From NCBI GenBank assembly GCA_944739405.2, contig OX123197.2, positions 60,984,047 to 61,048,046 of the forward strand: 64,000 nucleotides of DNA, read 5' to 3'. The notes under the pieces were generated by a model, which was not told the origin of the DNA, did no database searches, and saw only the letters and a program-made list of their open reading frames with translations. Origin of the DNA: Euclidia mi (lineage: Eukaryota; Arthropoda; Insecta; Lepidoptera; Erebidae). A program made the position numbers and the translations under genes. Below are positions 52,906-63,354 of the stretch, piece by piece (the stretch's first letter is position 1; every line of letters starts with the position of its first letter).

Positions 52906-54056
52906 TGCAAAAGTTATTTTTTAAAACCGAAAGGTTATATCTTTTTCTTTGTTCTCGCTATTGAAATCCTATTGCGAGCCGTCAGTCGCCAACACTTGAT
53001 GTTAGACCTTTGCCCAATATTCTTTTTCCCAATAGGTGTGTAATTCTTTTTCGAATATTCAGGGCCTGGTTTGTAAAACAACCGCGGTGCTCTCGACGTC
53101 ACATATAAGTGACGGATAAAGTAGTAACTCAATGGCCCCACTAAACTATGAGCTGCGAGTCAAGTGAATAATATTGCCACCGGGAGTTGCCAGCATATAC
53201 ATAAACATGGACTGGGTTAAAATAAAATCTATCAGATAATCTGTTGATACCCAAAATGATGCTACAAACTCCAGGGGTATAATTTGCATAGTTTTGATTC
53301 TTTTTGACCTGGGGTCATGGGGGTGGAAAAGTGTTACACGGACGTCGGGGTAGGTCTCACAGATCCGCTTATTAGATATATTATTTCAATACTTTAAGAA
53401 TGAACAAGATCATATTTATGAGTGTTTTAGGTATTTATGTAAATAAATAAAAGAAAAATATTATATTGCATCATGTTTTAATCAGATTTATTGGATCTAA
53501 ATGATCAATTATTTATTAGATCATTTAAAAATAAACGACAAATGTTAACAAAATTTTTCCCTTCTACTTAAATGTTACTCTATTATTAATTAACAATCAG
53601 TCTTAATATTTTAATGTCACTTTTTTGTAGTAAACGAGATTATCTATAAAAAAGCCGTGAAAAAAGACTTGTAAAATCGACAGTATACGACGTCTTTCCT
53701 TGTCTTCTCGGTCCATTTTTTACTAGTTACCTACAAAAAACACAAATAAAATACTTTGAACTGTATATAAGCAACTTAAATCGTAAACAAGAACAAAAAA
53801 AAACAAATATAAACAATTAAAACAATATGTATACAAAATGGCGCGAAATTGTTACACTACCTGCGGTGATGGGTCTCACATACCTTTTTGATTTGGTGCA
53901 CGTATAACTCCCACTGCTACTGCCTCACGTCTAATGTGTTACCTGCGACGCATAGATCAACTCAACAGTTCTAGCTACTGAGAAGAGCGGCAAAGTCACA
54001 CGCATAGTAAGTTTTAACATCCCTAGTTACAATATGTACACACAACTGCGTACTAA
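52906..54056. other. No feature recognised
   Basis: Unassigned. GTTACAC … GGGTCTCACA-type text occurs twice in direct order (about 53330-53365 and 53845-53885), suggesting a diverged repeat, but borders are not visible. Confidence 0.35.
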
Positions 54057-55120
54057 TAAGAGGGGTGGTGGTATATTGTTTATGTCAAAAATCACATTAA
54101 ATTCACGTTATTACCACAGAAATATATAACATTTGAATGTTTAATTGGCAAATTAAAACTAAGTCACAATCAGGACGCGGTTGTGTGTGCCGTGTATAGA
54201 CCACCTAGAACTAATAAACGTATTTTCGCTCAGGAACTTGATAACTGCATTTCACGGTTTGATTCTAAACAAAACCTGCTTGTTATAGATGACATAAATA
54301 TCGACCTTAAATCTGTATCATCATATAAAGATCTATATTTAGAGACACTTAGCGAGCACGGATTAATATGTGGTATATCTGATTTCACGCGGATTGAAAC
54401 AAAATGTAATACAATCACAAAATCTTGCATAGACCACATTTTCGCACGGTTCCCCACATTAGTTCCGTGCTCGGCGGCATTAGATATTTTACTGGCCGAT
54501 CATCGAGCCATTATATTTGCCTGCGTTGTCGATGCGCCGTCTAACCATATACAGGTTGTTACCAAAACTACAATTAATTATAACATTTTAAAAACTGAGT
54601 TTAAGAATATTAATTGGACACTGATTAAAGTCATGAGTAACCCAAATGACATTTATAATTTTATCTGTAATTCATTTTATCACGCAATTAATAAGTTAAG
54701 TTCCAAAAATAAAACTTATTGGTACAATAAAAACAAAAAATACAGTTTAATAAGATTACCATGGATAAACCAAAATATCAATAGTCTGTGCCAAACGGGA
54801 TGCATTGTTTAAGTGTTGGAATAATAGTTCAAATGATCCCCGCTTAAGGTTAGAGTACAATAAAATACGAAATAAAGTACATAAAATCATAGAAATCGAA
54901 AGAAACGCTTATTAAATGAATCTCATTAATGATAACTTTAAAAATTCTAAGAAGATTTATCAGAGTATTAATAAAATGATGGGCCGTGTCTCATTATCAA
55001 TAGATGAAGCAATTTTCAAAGCATTTGAGGCTCAAGGTCTTACTCATAAAACAATAGCCAATAACTTTGCATTAGGATTTGCCGAAGCTGTAAAGGAAAT
55101 AATACCCATCAAAAAGAAAA
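54057..55120 (+). mobile_element. Kiri/CR1-like LINE fragment (endonuclease and linker)
   Basis: Starts with RGGGILFMSKITL (about 54060). After a frame change it gives VCAVYRPPRTNKRIFAQELD, LLVIDDINIDLKS (usual GDFNID; here DDIN), SCIDHIFAR and LLADHRAIIFACV in the 209-codon frame at 54183-54812. The frame at 54916-55120 (KKIYQSINKMMGRVSL, TIANNFALGFAEAV) is the linker before the RT. The RT is absent: a different LINE begins at about 55121. Confidence 0.75.
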
Positions 55121-55835
55121 GAAAGCAAAGGAATGAAAGTGAATGTAAGTAAAACGAAAGTTATGGTTTTTGAAAAGGAGGAATGCGTTAGGGCTTGTAA
55201 TGTTTTGATAGATGGACAGCGAGTGGAACAAGTGAATGAGTTTGTATACTTAGGTACGTTGTTTACAAGAGATATTAAGAATGAAGAAGATATTGAAAGA
55301 AGAGTTAATGCAGGTAATAGAGTAAATGGAGCTCTGAAGGCGTTTATGAACAGTCAAAACGTGTCCAAAAAGGCACGGTTTGGTATATGTATGGTAGTGA
55401 ATTTTGGGTATGGCAGAAGAAACTTGAAAGTAGAATAAATGCTGTAGAAATGAGAGCACTGAGAAGTATGGGTGGTGTATTTTTGACCGACAGAGTAAAG
55501 AATAGTGTGATAAGAGAATGGTGTCGGGTTAAAGAAGATGTAGTGACAAGCATCGAGAAAGGCATGTTATGATGGTTTGGGCACATGGAGAGGATGGATG
55601 ACGAAAGACTGACAAAGAAGATATGTAAGGCAAATGTGAATGGGACAAGACGAAGAGGAAGACCTAGGCGGACGTTCTCTGACCAGATTGGAGACATCCT
55701 AAAAAAAGACAGGTCAGAAGTACCCTAAACAGAAGAGCATGCATGAGAATCTTGATAGAAGTGAATGAAGCAAGAGAGGTATGTCAGGATCGTTACAAAT
55801 AGCGTTCCGTAGTCTCTGCCAAACCCTCCGGGAAA
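55121..55835 (+). mobile_element. LINE fragment of the SAYPSGK family
   Basis: From NESEC/MKVNVSKTKVMVFEKEEC (55133) through VEQVNEFVYLGTLFTRDIKN and ERRVNAGNRVNGALKAF, then a short deletion at about 55375. It continues FWVWQKKLESRINAVEMRAL, REWCRVKEDVVTSIEKGML (then TGA), RRRGRPRRTFSDQIGDIL and the degraded end CCGTAGTCTCTGCCAAACCC-TCCGGGAAAC. It begins after the YADD box, so it is 5'-truncated or fused to the preceding fragment. Confidence 0.85.
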
Positions 55836-56216
55836 CATTTAAATGTTTAAAAATTTCACATTCATAATCATTTAAATGTTTAAAAATACATTATTTTTTA
55901 TTTTGTATAGTTACTAAATCATGTTTTGTACTGTAATATAACCAGAATATTAAAATAACTTACAAGTGCAGAATGAAAATATAGGTTAATTAATAATAAT
56001 AAATTGTTTTTTATTTATATATCCCATAGATTTAAGTATAAAAAAGGATTTTAATCAAATAGTGGATACTTAAGGTACACATTGGCATCAGTTCCATATG
56101 TGTTGGTATATGGGGACGGAGCCCATACATTTTTGCCCATAGTCCTTTTCAGGTTTCTAGTTGCAGTAGTTTGGGCTCTGCGATGGTATGTCAGTCAGTA
56201 CAACATAACATAACTT
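55836..56216. other. No feature recognised
   Basis: Unassigned AT-rich sequence. Confidence 0.4.
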
Positions 56217-56335
56217 CACGCCTTTTATCCCCGTTTCATTACACACCCACGTTTCGCCAGTCGTGTTTAGGTACAATGTAATAGGGGGCGAGCCTATTGC
56301 CATCTACCGGGCACATTATTAAACGATGTCAGTAC
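56217..56335 (-). mobile_element. SINE type B, 3' part only
   Basis: Plus text ACTTCACGCCTTTTATCCCC, GTTTCGCCAGTCGTG and GCCTATTGCCATCTACCGGG is the complement of the type B body and tail. The head is missing. Confidence 0.75.
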
Positions 56336-56859
56336 AAGTAATTATATAATAATGTATATATTATGTCACGCAAGTGAGTGACAAGCCGGCTACGCACAGC
56401 TTTGCTTTATAGTTAGTTTTTAAGTTCTCATAGAAGATAAGTATTAATGTCATCCCCCGGAAAAATAAGTTCCAAACAACTCTTTAAATACAAGTTAAAG
56501 AGTTGTTTGAAACTTATTTCCATAACGTCGCTATTTGTTTAACACCATCCCACTGTATTTTCTTGGATTTACGCGAATGTTACACATTGAAATTAAACTA
56601 CAGTGTACGGATTTTATCACGTTTTATTGGTTTCACTGATAATACATTTAAACCGAATGATCTAGAAACTACATTTTTATTACTAGCCATCCCACTGTTT
56701 CAAATAGTTTAAACCCGGTTATGATTGCTAATATTTCACAAATGCATAATTTAAATAGAAAAAGTGACGAATTAAATTCATAACGTATACATATGTATAT
56801 AGAGTAGAGTTTATGAGTATATGTATGTGTTTAGAGACATCTATGTATTATAACTGTTA
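56336..56859. other. Unassigned, with a 24-bp inverted repeat
   Basis: Arms 56463-56486 and 56496-56519 are reverse complements with one mismatch (9-nt loop). Nothing else recognised. Confidence 0.6.
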
Positions 56860-57020
56860 CACCTACAACAACCACTATTTTCCTACCAATAATGTTTCCA
56901 TCCAAAGTTTGCCTGGTAGAGATTTCTATAAGCGATAAGGCTGCCCTTTCTACTCTACTCATACTGTAAGATCTCGTAAATTATTTTTCTGGTATACAAT
57001 AAAGCATAAAAAAATAAATA
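56860..57020 (+). mobile_element. LINE 3' UTR fragment (same family as 18.6-23.3 kb)
   Basis: ACACCTACAACAACCACTAT, CATCCAAAGTTTGCCTGGTA, GAGATTTCTATAAGCGATAA-GGC and a terminal AAAAAATAAATAAATAA match the 3' UTR at 23110-23285. No coding sequence. Confidence 0.75.
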
Positions 57021-57684
57021 AATAACGTCTTTAAAAACCCTTGTAACGACATTCTACGTGGGGTAATCCTACTGCATCGTGTATTATTATAAAGACGATT
57101 AAACGCGAACGAAACAAACTCGATTTATCTGTTGGAGGTTGGTAAGATACCGAAGCCATAACTCTTGCCATTGAATAGTAATGTAAAACACTGTCGGTTT
57201 CAAATCGACGGAGCCGATTCTACTGCGGTAGTGCATCTTCACGTAATGTTGTTGTGAACGAATAGTAGCAGTTCTGTTGTGCTTCGTTGGATAAATCAGC
57301 CGCCTATTTATAGTAAGCTTCTTGTAGAGGGATGATGGGAGAGGGATGATGGCTGGCACATGCGCCATACTCGTGAACGGGTGCTACTTGCGATGACTGG
57401 TCGATGACGGTCTTGCGGGCTGGTATTAGATTTTAATATTTAACTGCATCATTTCCATCATGGTTCTGATCACTTTTGCGGATTGCCTGCATTATTAGGT
57501 ATATATAATGTAAGTGGATGCTCCTGTTTCACCATGTCTATTCTGAGGAGGCTAACCAAAAGTATTATGCTTGAGTATTATTATGTACAGTAAATATATA
57601 CAAGTGATATAGAAGGTGTAACAGTTGCAGCACCTTACAAAATTTAAATTGTGTATTATGCAAAACCTGGCGATGAAAAAGAGT
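57021..57684. other. No feature recognised
   Basis: Unassigned sequence. Confidence 0.4.
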
Positions 57685-57888
57685 GACCGTGAGTTTTATT
57701 GCCCGTTCTTTCTCATGGTTCTACCTATTGCTTTGCGAACGTGGCAGTAAATGTAAATGTAGAAGCATACAGTAATAATGTTTTAAATTTGAGTATAAGA
57801 AATTATTTTATACATTTATACTTTGACGTTCATAAGCGTCACATTGTGACCCAAATGAATAAAGGATTTTTGAATTTGAATTCGTAAA
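57685..57888 (+). mobile_element. LINE 3'-tail fragment (GACGTTCATAAGC family)
   Basis: GAGTTTTATTGCCCGTTCTT, GGCAGTAAATGTAAATGTAG and TTGACGTTCATAAGCGTCAC, ending TTTTTGAATTTGAATTCG. Confidence 0.75.
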
Positions 57889-57914
57889 CAGTACTCTTAA
57901 TATTACTATCGACT

Positions 57915-58115
57915 GTTATAGGACCTAGGTGGACGTTCCTTGACCAGATTGGAGACATCCTTAAGAATTACAGGTTAGAAGTACCCCTAACCGAAGAACA
58001 TGCCTGAGAAATTTGATGAGAGTGAATGAAGCAAAAGAGATATGTCAGGATCGTTGCAAATGGCGTTCCGTAGTCTCTGCCTACCCTTCCGGGAAACAGG
58101 CATAAGTTTATGCAT
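57915..58115 (+). mobile_element. LINE 3' end of the SAYPSGK family
   Basis: GACCTAGGTGGACGTTCCTT, GACCAGATTGGAGACATCC and GTAGTCTCTGCCTACCC, then TTCCGGGAAACAGGCATAAG and GCATGTATGTA. It covers the last 60 or so codons, the stop region and the ATGT tail. It aligns closely with the tails of the type A-C SINEs. Confidence 0.85.
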
Positions 58116-58149
58116 GTATGTAATAGTGCCTATCCAAAGCACGGTAGCG

Positions 58150-58230
58150 CTCAGATGTAAATTTCACGCGTAGTCACCTATCCAAGCGGCGACCTGCACA
58201 AGCGTTGCTTAACTTTGCCGATTTGTTACG
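58150..58230 (-). repeat. 5S rRNA-like repeat fragment
   Basis: The minus strand reads AAGTTAAGCAACGCTTGTGC and CGCCGCTTGGATAGGTGAC, which resembles the 5S rRNA segment GTTAAGCAACG…TTGGATGGGTGACC found in 5S-derived moth repeats. It is too diverged and too short to be a 5S gene. Confidence 0.4.
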
Positions 58231-58957
58231 AATGGCAAGCCAAGTCTCGCTATGAGCGCTACATGTGGGCAGTATTGCTACACTCTGTGGGCTATGGATA
58301 GCAAAACAACTACTGCTTGGTAATATATTACCCCTATACAGTATTTGAGAGACCTCTTCATGCCGGAAAACACAAACTACGGCATTCAAAATTCGAACTA
58401 TAGATAGATCTGTAGATTTTAGATTCGTTTTTGACATAAGCTCCATACAAAATATTATGTATGGATCGAATGTTGAAAATGGCCGTAAATTGATCTCATA
58501 ATGTTTTGTCCTTGAGATGAGTTTTGACTCATCATGAGGCTTGCCTCATAAATTGTGTAGTGTTCGGCACGTCAACTTTCCCACCACAGCCCATTTTTGA
58601 GATGAAACCCATACAATATGTTTCATTCATATTGAACGTAGTAATTTTCTCTCGCCCTTTATTGCCTTATAAAAGGCAGCCGTTCCAACCAAATGATTAT
58701 TAATTAATTTTAGTAAAGTTTGCGGGGAAAACCACCATTTTAAATTTTAAAGTGCGGTTATTGCATATCGTTATGCATTTTGTATGAATTTTCTTAAAAT
58801 ATGTAGATACTTATTAAAGTATTTATATTCTCGACTGTATTATTTTGGTTCCATGTACAATATGTTTTAATTCATTGGTGATCGCAGCGCTTGCAACGGT
58901 GGCAAAACTGTCCGATTCTCGAAACGTGGTCAATATCCCTTTAAAAACTATAATAAA
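58231..58957. other. No feature recognised
   Basis: Unassigned. It includes short self-complementary text (TGAGGCTTGCCTCA near 58536) but no element borders. Confidence 0.4.
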
Positions 58958-59154
58958 CTAGAGGACGCCAGCAGCTACGCCTGCATTTTTTTTTTAATTT
59001 ACCCGTTTTGTCCGATCCCGTGGGAATTTCGGGAAATCCCTTCTTAGTGCACCCCTACGGTCCCCAAGGAACATACATGCCAAATTTTAGCTTCCTGCGC
59101 CCAATATAATATATATATAATAGCGTGTCTGTCAGTCAGTCAGTAACGCAAGGA
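58958..59154 (-). mobile_element. 197-bp non-autonomous Helitron
   Basis: The minus strand begins TCCTTGCGTTACTGACTGAC and ends GGCGTCCTCTAG (CTAG at 58958-58961), between A and T. It is the same family as 51692-51883. Confidence 0.8.
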
Positions 59155-59287
59155 TTTTATTTATTTAAGATGTTACTGGTAGCATGAAGTAGGTATATTG
59201 TCGTATGCTACTTTGCTTATACATATGTTGTATGCTATAGCGCTTATTGATGGACACACACACATAACATGTAAAACCATTATACTG

Positions 59288-59475
59288 GCAGTTAAAAAGA
59301 GTGGTCACGAGTTTTATTAACAATTCTTTCTCGTGGGTCTTCCTATTGCATTGCGAACGTGGCAGTAAATGTAAATGTAGAATCATCTAGTAATTAACTT
59401 TAATTTTTGAAGTTCATAAGCGTCACTTTGTGGCCTAAGTGAATAAATGATTTTGACTTACACTTTGACTTTGGA
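59288..59475 (+). mobile_element. LINE 3'-tail fragment (GACGTTCATAAGC family)
   Basis: GGTCACGAGTTTTATTAACA, GGCAGTAAATGTAAATGTAG and AAGTTCATAAGCGTCACT, ending TGATTTTGACTTACACTTTG. Confidence 0.75.
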
Positions 59476-59599
59476 CACCATTAAGCGCAATGCACTTCTA
59501 AATGTGAGAGGATCTTCATACAGCCAAATAACGAACATAAAGAACTTCCAGACTCGAAACATTTAATTTGTCGTCATACAATTTATAATATAAATGCAT

Positions 59600-59770
59600 A
59601 AATGCGCGCGTGGGATTGAGAAGTCTCAGGTTCGATTCCCGGGTCGAGCAAAGTGTTATTGAGTTTTCCCGTAAGGAAATTCTGGTAATGTGCCCGGTAC
59701 GGCAATAGGCTGGACCACTATTACATGGGAACTAAAAATTCATGGTGAAATGTGGGTGCAATATTACAAT
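59600..59770 (+). mobile_element. SINE, head type C, 3'-truncated
   Basis: CATAAATGCGCGCGTGGGAT, B box GGTTCGATTCCCGG, GTGCCCGGTACGGCAATAGG and ATTACATGGGAACTAAAAAT. It breaks off before the tail. Confidence 0.8.
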
Positions 59771-60124
59771 GTTTTGCTGTTGGTAAAGCAATGTTAAAAC
59801 TATTGTTGTAAGCTTATAGTTTGAGAAAGTAAAGTTGAAAAATACGGTAGTAAAGTTGCGCAAATGGCTTGATACTTTACGCGCTCACTTGGGGTTTTAG
59901 CATAGCACCAAGAGTTACCGATCTTCACACTGGATAGAACTTTCTTTGATCGACAAATTTTTTTTTTGAACGAATCTTACTAGCTATATTTAATTAATAA
60001 TTTAAAATTAGGTATAATAATAATATAATTAATAATTTTAGGTATAAATGCCTCTGTCTTACCGACGTGTCTGCCGTCTTACGACGGTCTTGGTCAAGTA
60101 AGACCCGTTTCAATAAAATTGTAT
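59771..60124. other. No feature recognised
   Basis: Unassigned. TAAATGCCTCTGTCTTACCG at about 60045 resembles part of the insertion at 50735-50878. Confidence 0.35.
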
Positions 60125-60125
60125 T

Positions 60126-60346
60126 TTTTATAGACTCAGGCTTGTATCCCCGAAGGGGTAGGCAGAGGTGTACCATTACACCCACATTTCGCCATGAATT
60201 TGTAGGTCCCAAGTAATAGGGACTTCACCAGACTCCGTGCTGCTACTGAGAATTCAGAAAAACCCAGTAACACTTTTGCCCAACCCGGGAATCGTACCCT
60301 GGACCTCCGATCAGCAGTTGCTATCCACTGGACCACGGGGGCAATC
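60126..60346 (-). mobile_element. SINE, head type A, internal deletion
   Basis: The minus strand reads TTGCCCCCGTGGTCCAGTGG, TTACTGGGTTTTTCTGAATT, GCACGGAGTCTGGTGAAGTC and CTATTACTTGGGACC. The block GTGCCCGGTAACGGCAATAG is missing. The tail is CCTACCCCTTCGGGGATACA then AGCCTGAGTCTATAAAAAA. Confidence 0.85.
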
Positions 60347-60600
60347 ATAATTAATTAATATACCTATTTATTTATTTCATAACATTGTGCATATTAATCA
60401 GGTATATAATCCAATCTAACAATCTTAAAATACTATCCTAAGAAATACTATCCTAAGTGTAGATAGTATTTACTATCCGAAGTGAATAAATGATTTTGAC
60501 TTTGACAAGGAAATTATTGCGTGTAGAGCACGATTTTCGTTATGGACCTTTAAAATATTATATAAATAATACATCATTATGTTTCCTTACTTTTGGTACT

Positions 60601-61554
60601 TGAATAAAGGCCACAGCTCATTAGAGCCACCCGGCACCCACTCCGCAGAGCGTCCACGAGTGGTCCACGGGTGGACGTCGCGCGGTCAACCAGCGGACCG
60701 CGCGCCGTCAACGAGTGAACGCCGCGCGGTCAACCGGCGGACCGCGCGCCGTCAACGAGTGAACGCCGCGTGGTCAACAAGTGGACGTCGCTTGGTCCAC
60801 GAATTTTCGAGTAGTCTGTTAACAATTGGCACTATGTCTACACGTGTGTTTCGTAATGCCAAATTTTACAAACGTTGAATTGGCACACACAACTAGATAC
60901 TAAACTTTCGTCTATGAATAAACCTACTAACTACAAATTTTAAAATAAGGTGTGCTCATGAAAAACACTACCTAAAATATTTTTAATTCTGCCGGATTAT
61001 ATTACCTGCCAAGTAATGAAATCGTTAGTGATTTCCCCGACATCACCAACTGCGACAGCCAGTGTTGCCAATAAAGGTAAATTACTCGTAAGAACATAAT
61101 ATATTTTTGAGAAAAAAATAAGAGTATTATTTACACGGTAATTAATAATTAAAAATACCTTAGAAAAGAACACGGTAGTAGCTTATTACCGTAGACCGTG
61201 TCTTGCTCAAAATTACCGTGCATTTACGGTATTTACAGTGTATCTGGTAACACTCGGACGTGAATCATTCGCAGAGAGCGCGCGGTCCGCTTCGGACCCG
61301 CGCCTTGGCGACGAGCAGTCAACGCGCGGCAAGCATGCGAGAAGCGAGTTGTCACCGAGCCGTCCACGCGCGGACGGCGAGTGGACCACCCGCCATTCGC
61401 ACGACAGAGGCGATTCGGTGACGCTACGGAGTTGATGTAGTGAGCGCATACCCATACAAATCCATATAAAGAATACTAACCGCACGAGGCGAGGCGGTGC
61501 GGAGTGGGTGCCAGCCACCCGGCACCCACTACTAATGAGCTGTGACCTTATTCA
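60601..61554. mobile_element. 954-bp TIR element with GC-rich interior
   Basis: Left end TGAATAAAGGCCACAGCTCA-TTAG (60601-60624) and the complement of 61532-61554 (TGAATAAGGTCACAGCTCAT-TAG) form imperfect 23-24-bp TIRs. Inside both ends is CACCCGGCACCCACT. A 44-bp tandem repeat occupies 60682-60790, and further GC-rich text (GCGCGCGGTCCGCTTCGGAC) is at 61270-61420. No transposase. Frames through it are by-products of the GC content. Target duplication not resolved. Confidence 0.75.
60682..60790. repeat. 44-bp GC-rich minisatellite (about 2.5 copies)
   Basis: Units start GCGGTCAACC at 60682 and 60726, and GTGGTCAAC at 60770. They contain GCGGACCGCGCGCCGTCAAC-GAGTGAAC. Confidence 0.9.
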
Positions 61555-61564
61555 GCAGGACTGA

Positions 61565-62500
61565 TTTTTAGAGTTCCGTACCTAAAAGGTAAAAATCGGG
61601 ACCCTATTACTAAGCCTCCGCTGTTTGTCTGTCTGTCTGTCACCAAGCTGTATCTCATAAACCGTGATAGCTAGGAAGCTGAAATTTTCACAAACTATGT
61701 ATTTCGGTTGCCGCTATAACAACAAATACTAAAAATAAAAAAATATTAAGGGGGGGTCCCATACAATAAACGTGTCTTTTTTCGTATTTTTTGCTCAAAA
61801 TTAGAAACGGTAACAAGTAGACGCTTGAAATTTTCACAGAATATGTAGTTGTATATTACCATTCAAAATAAATAATTAAATAAAAAAAGTAAATAATAAA
61901 GGGGGGCTCCCATACAACAAACGTAATTTTTTAGCAATTTGTTACTCGATCTTAATAAACAGGTAGAAACTTAAAAAATATTTAAGTACACATACAACCG
62001 CCGTGTGGTTGACGGCATAGAAAACAAGTGTCACCACCCCCTATCCTCCCATGGGTGTCGTAAGAGACGAGTAAGGGATAACACGATGCAAATACCATCC
62101 TTGCGTAGAGACGGAAAACTCGACATCAAACCCTATACGACTGCCTCGTTGGTCTCGCGGCATAAATGTGCGCGTGGGATCGGGAGATCCCGGGTTCGAT
62201 TCCTGGGTCGGGCAGTGTTACTGGGTTTTTCTGTCACGAAATTCTCAGTAGCCGCACGGAGTCTGGAAATGTGTCCGGTACGGCAATAGGCTCGCCCCTT
62301 ATTACGTGGGACTAAAGTATATCTGGCGAAAAGTGGGTGTAGAAATACATCTCTGCCTACTGCCTCTGCCTTTGGGGATAAAGGCGTGACGTTATGTATG
62401 TATGTATGTACTCGTATGTATACATACAACAAACGTTTTCTTTTATAGATGATGGTACGGAACCCTTCGTGCGCGTCTCCGACCCGCACTTGCCGAATTT
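61565..62500 (+). mobile_element. Short non-autonomous Helentron relative, split by a SINE
   Basis: Begins TTTTTAGAGTTCCGTACC (subterminal repeat 61570-61581) and contains GTTTGTCTGTCTGTCTGTCA and TATCTCATAAACCGTGATAG. It ends with GTACGGAACCCT (62455-62466) and GCGCGTCTCCGACCCGCACT. The ends correspond to those of the 11.3-kb Helentron. Apart from the SINE (61999-62421) only about 510 bp remain and no coding sequence, so it would depend on an autonomous partner. Confidence 0.85.
61999..62421 (+). mobile_element. SINE, head type C with 5' extension, complete
   Basis: Flanked by ACATACAAC (61990-61998, 62422-62430). Extension, type C head (B box GGGTTCGATTCCTGG), shared body and GATAAAGGCGTGACGTTATG then (ATGT)n. 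It is close to 25815-26215. The tail contains a small duplication (CTGCCTACTGCCTCTGCC). Confidence 0.92.
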
Positions 62501-63354
62501 TTATATACAATATAACGGACGTCAAATTTATTATGTTTAAAAAAAGTCAAAAACACAGAAATACGTCAATTACGAAAAACTTGCCTAGTTACTCGACTCG
62601 CCCCAAAAAAATGATGATTCTAAATTAAAATAAAAGCAGAAAAATCTAATTTGTCCCAATCCTCGAAACGTGCGACACTAATTACATTTATCGCAAAGTG
62701 TTGAGTGACAACACTACGTAACATAAACGGACCTTAAACAGGCTTCGCGCTCATTGACGACAAGGTATTTGTGACAAATAAATAATAATATATACCTTAG
62801 TACTACAACAATAAAATTACATTTTGAATAGTAATTATTCCAGGTACGGAGATATTATTAGGATCAGGCGTTTTGAATGATGTGGAATAAGCAAATTACA
62901 ATTTTATTCTCAAACAATTAAGTTGTGATTTTCTTTGTTACAAAGCTGTGAAGTGTCGTCAGTGGGTGCGAAAAGCTCCAAGCGGAGTTCGGGCCGCCAT
63001 TTTGACCTCCCCGAGATACCGCGTCAGCAAAATTATCTCAAACGCTAAGGCTTTGACAAGAATTATATCTTTATTTTATAAGCAAGCTTTGGACTTGAGA
63101 AAGCTGATCATTTGAAAAAGATATTGTTGGCATAACGAAAATTTTGATTTTTAACGTATTCTTTTTTTATTTCACAAGTGGCTACAATGGTTGATGCCCA
63201 ACTTACTCACGACTTGTATTTGGAACTTGTGTTTATATTTAAAAATATAACTCCCGAAAAGCGGGCTGAGAAATACCGACTATAATATTTGAATAACCGA
63301 TCAAATAACAGACTCAGGCTCTGAACAACCATGCACGCAGCGCAACTCGCAACA
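62501..63354. other. Unassigned, with a GC-rich 110-bp patch
   Basis: No coding trace. At about 62950-63040 the sequence is GC-richer and contains GCCGCCATTTTGAC, whose complement has the AAAATGGCGGC core of YY1/Pho-type sites. There is no transcript evidence in the sequence. Confidence 0.35.

Noticed and set aside
52703..52924. Ser/Pro-rich 73-codon plus-strand frame
   Set aside because: Antisense to an RTE LINE C-terminal fragment with a recognisable family match at 48.1 kb.
57099..57368. 89-codon minus-strand frame and similar short frames in 46-60 kb
   Set aside because: No motif, no neighbour support, and length compatible with chance.
60579..60878. 99-codon Arg/Pro-rich frame
   Set aside because: Caused by the GC-rich 44-bp minisatellite within a TIR element.
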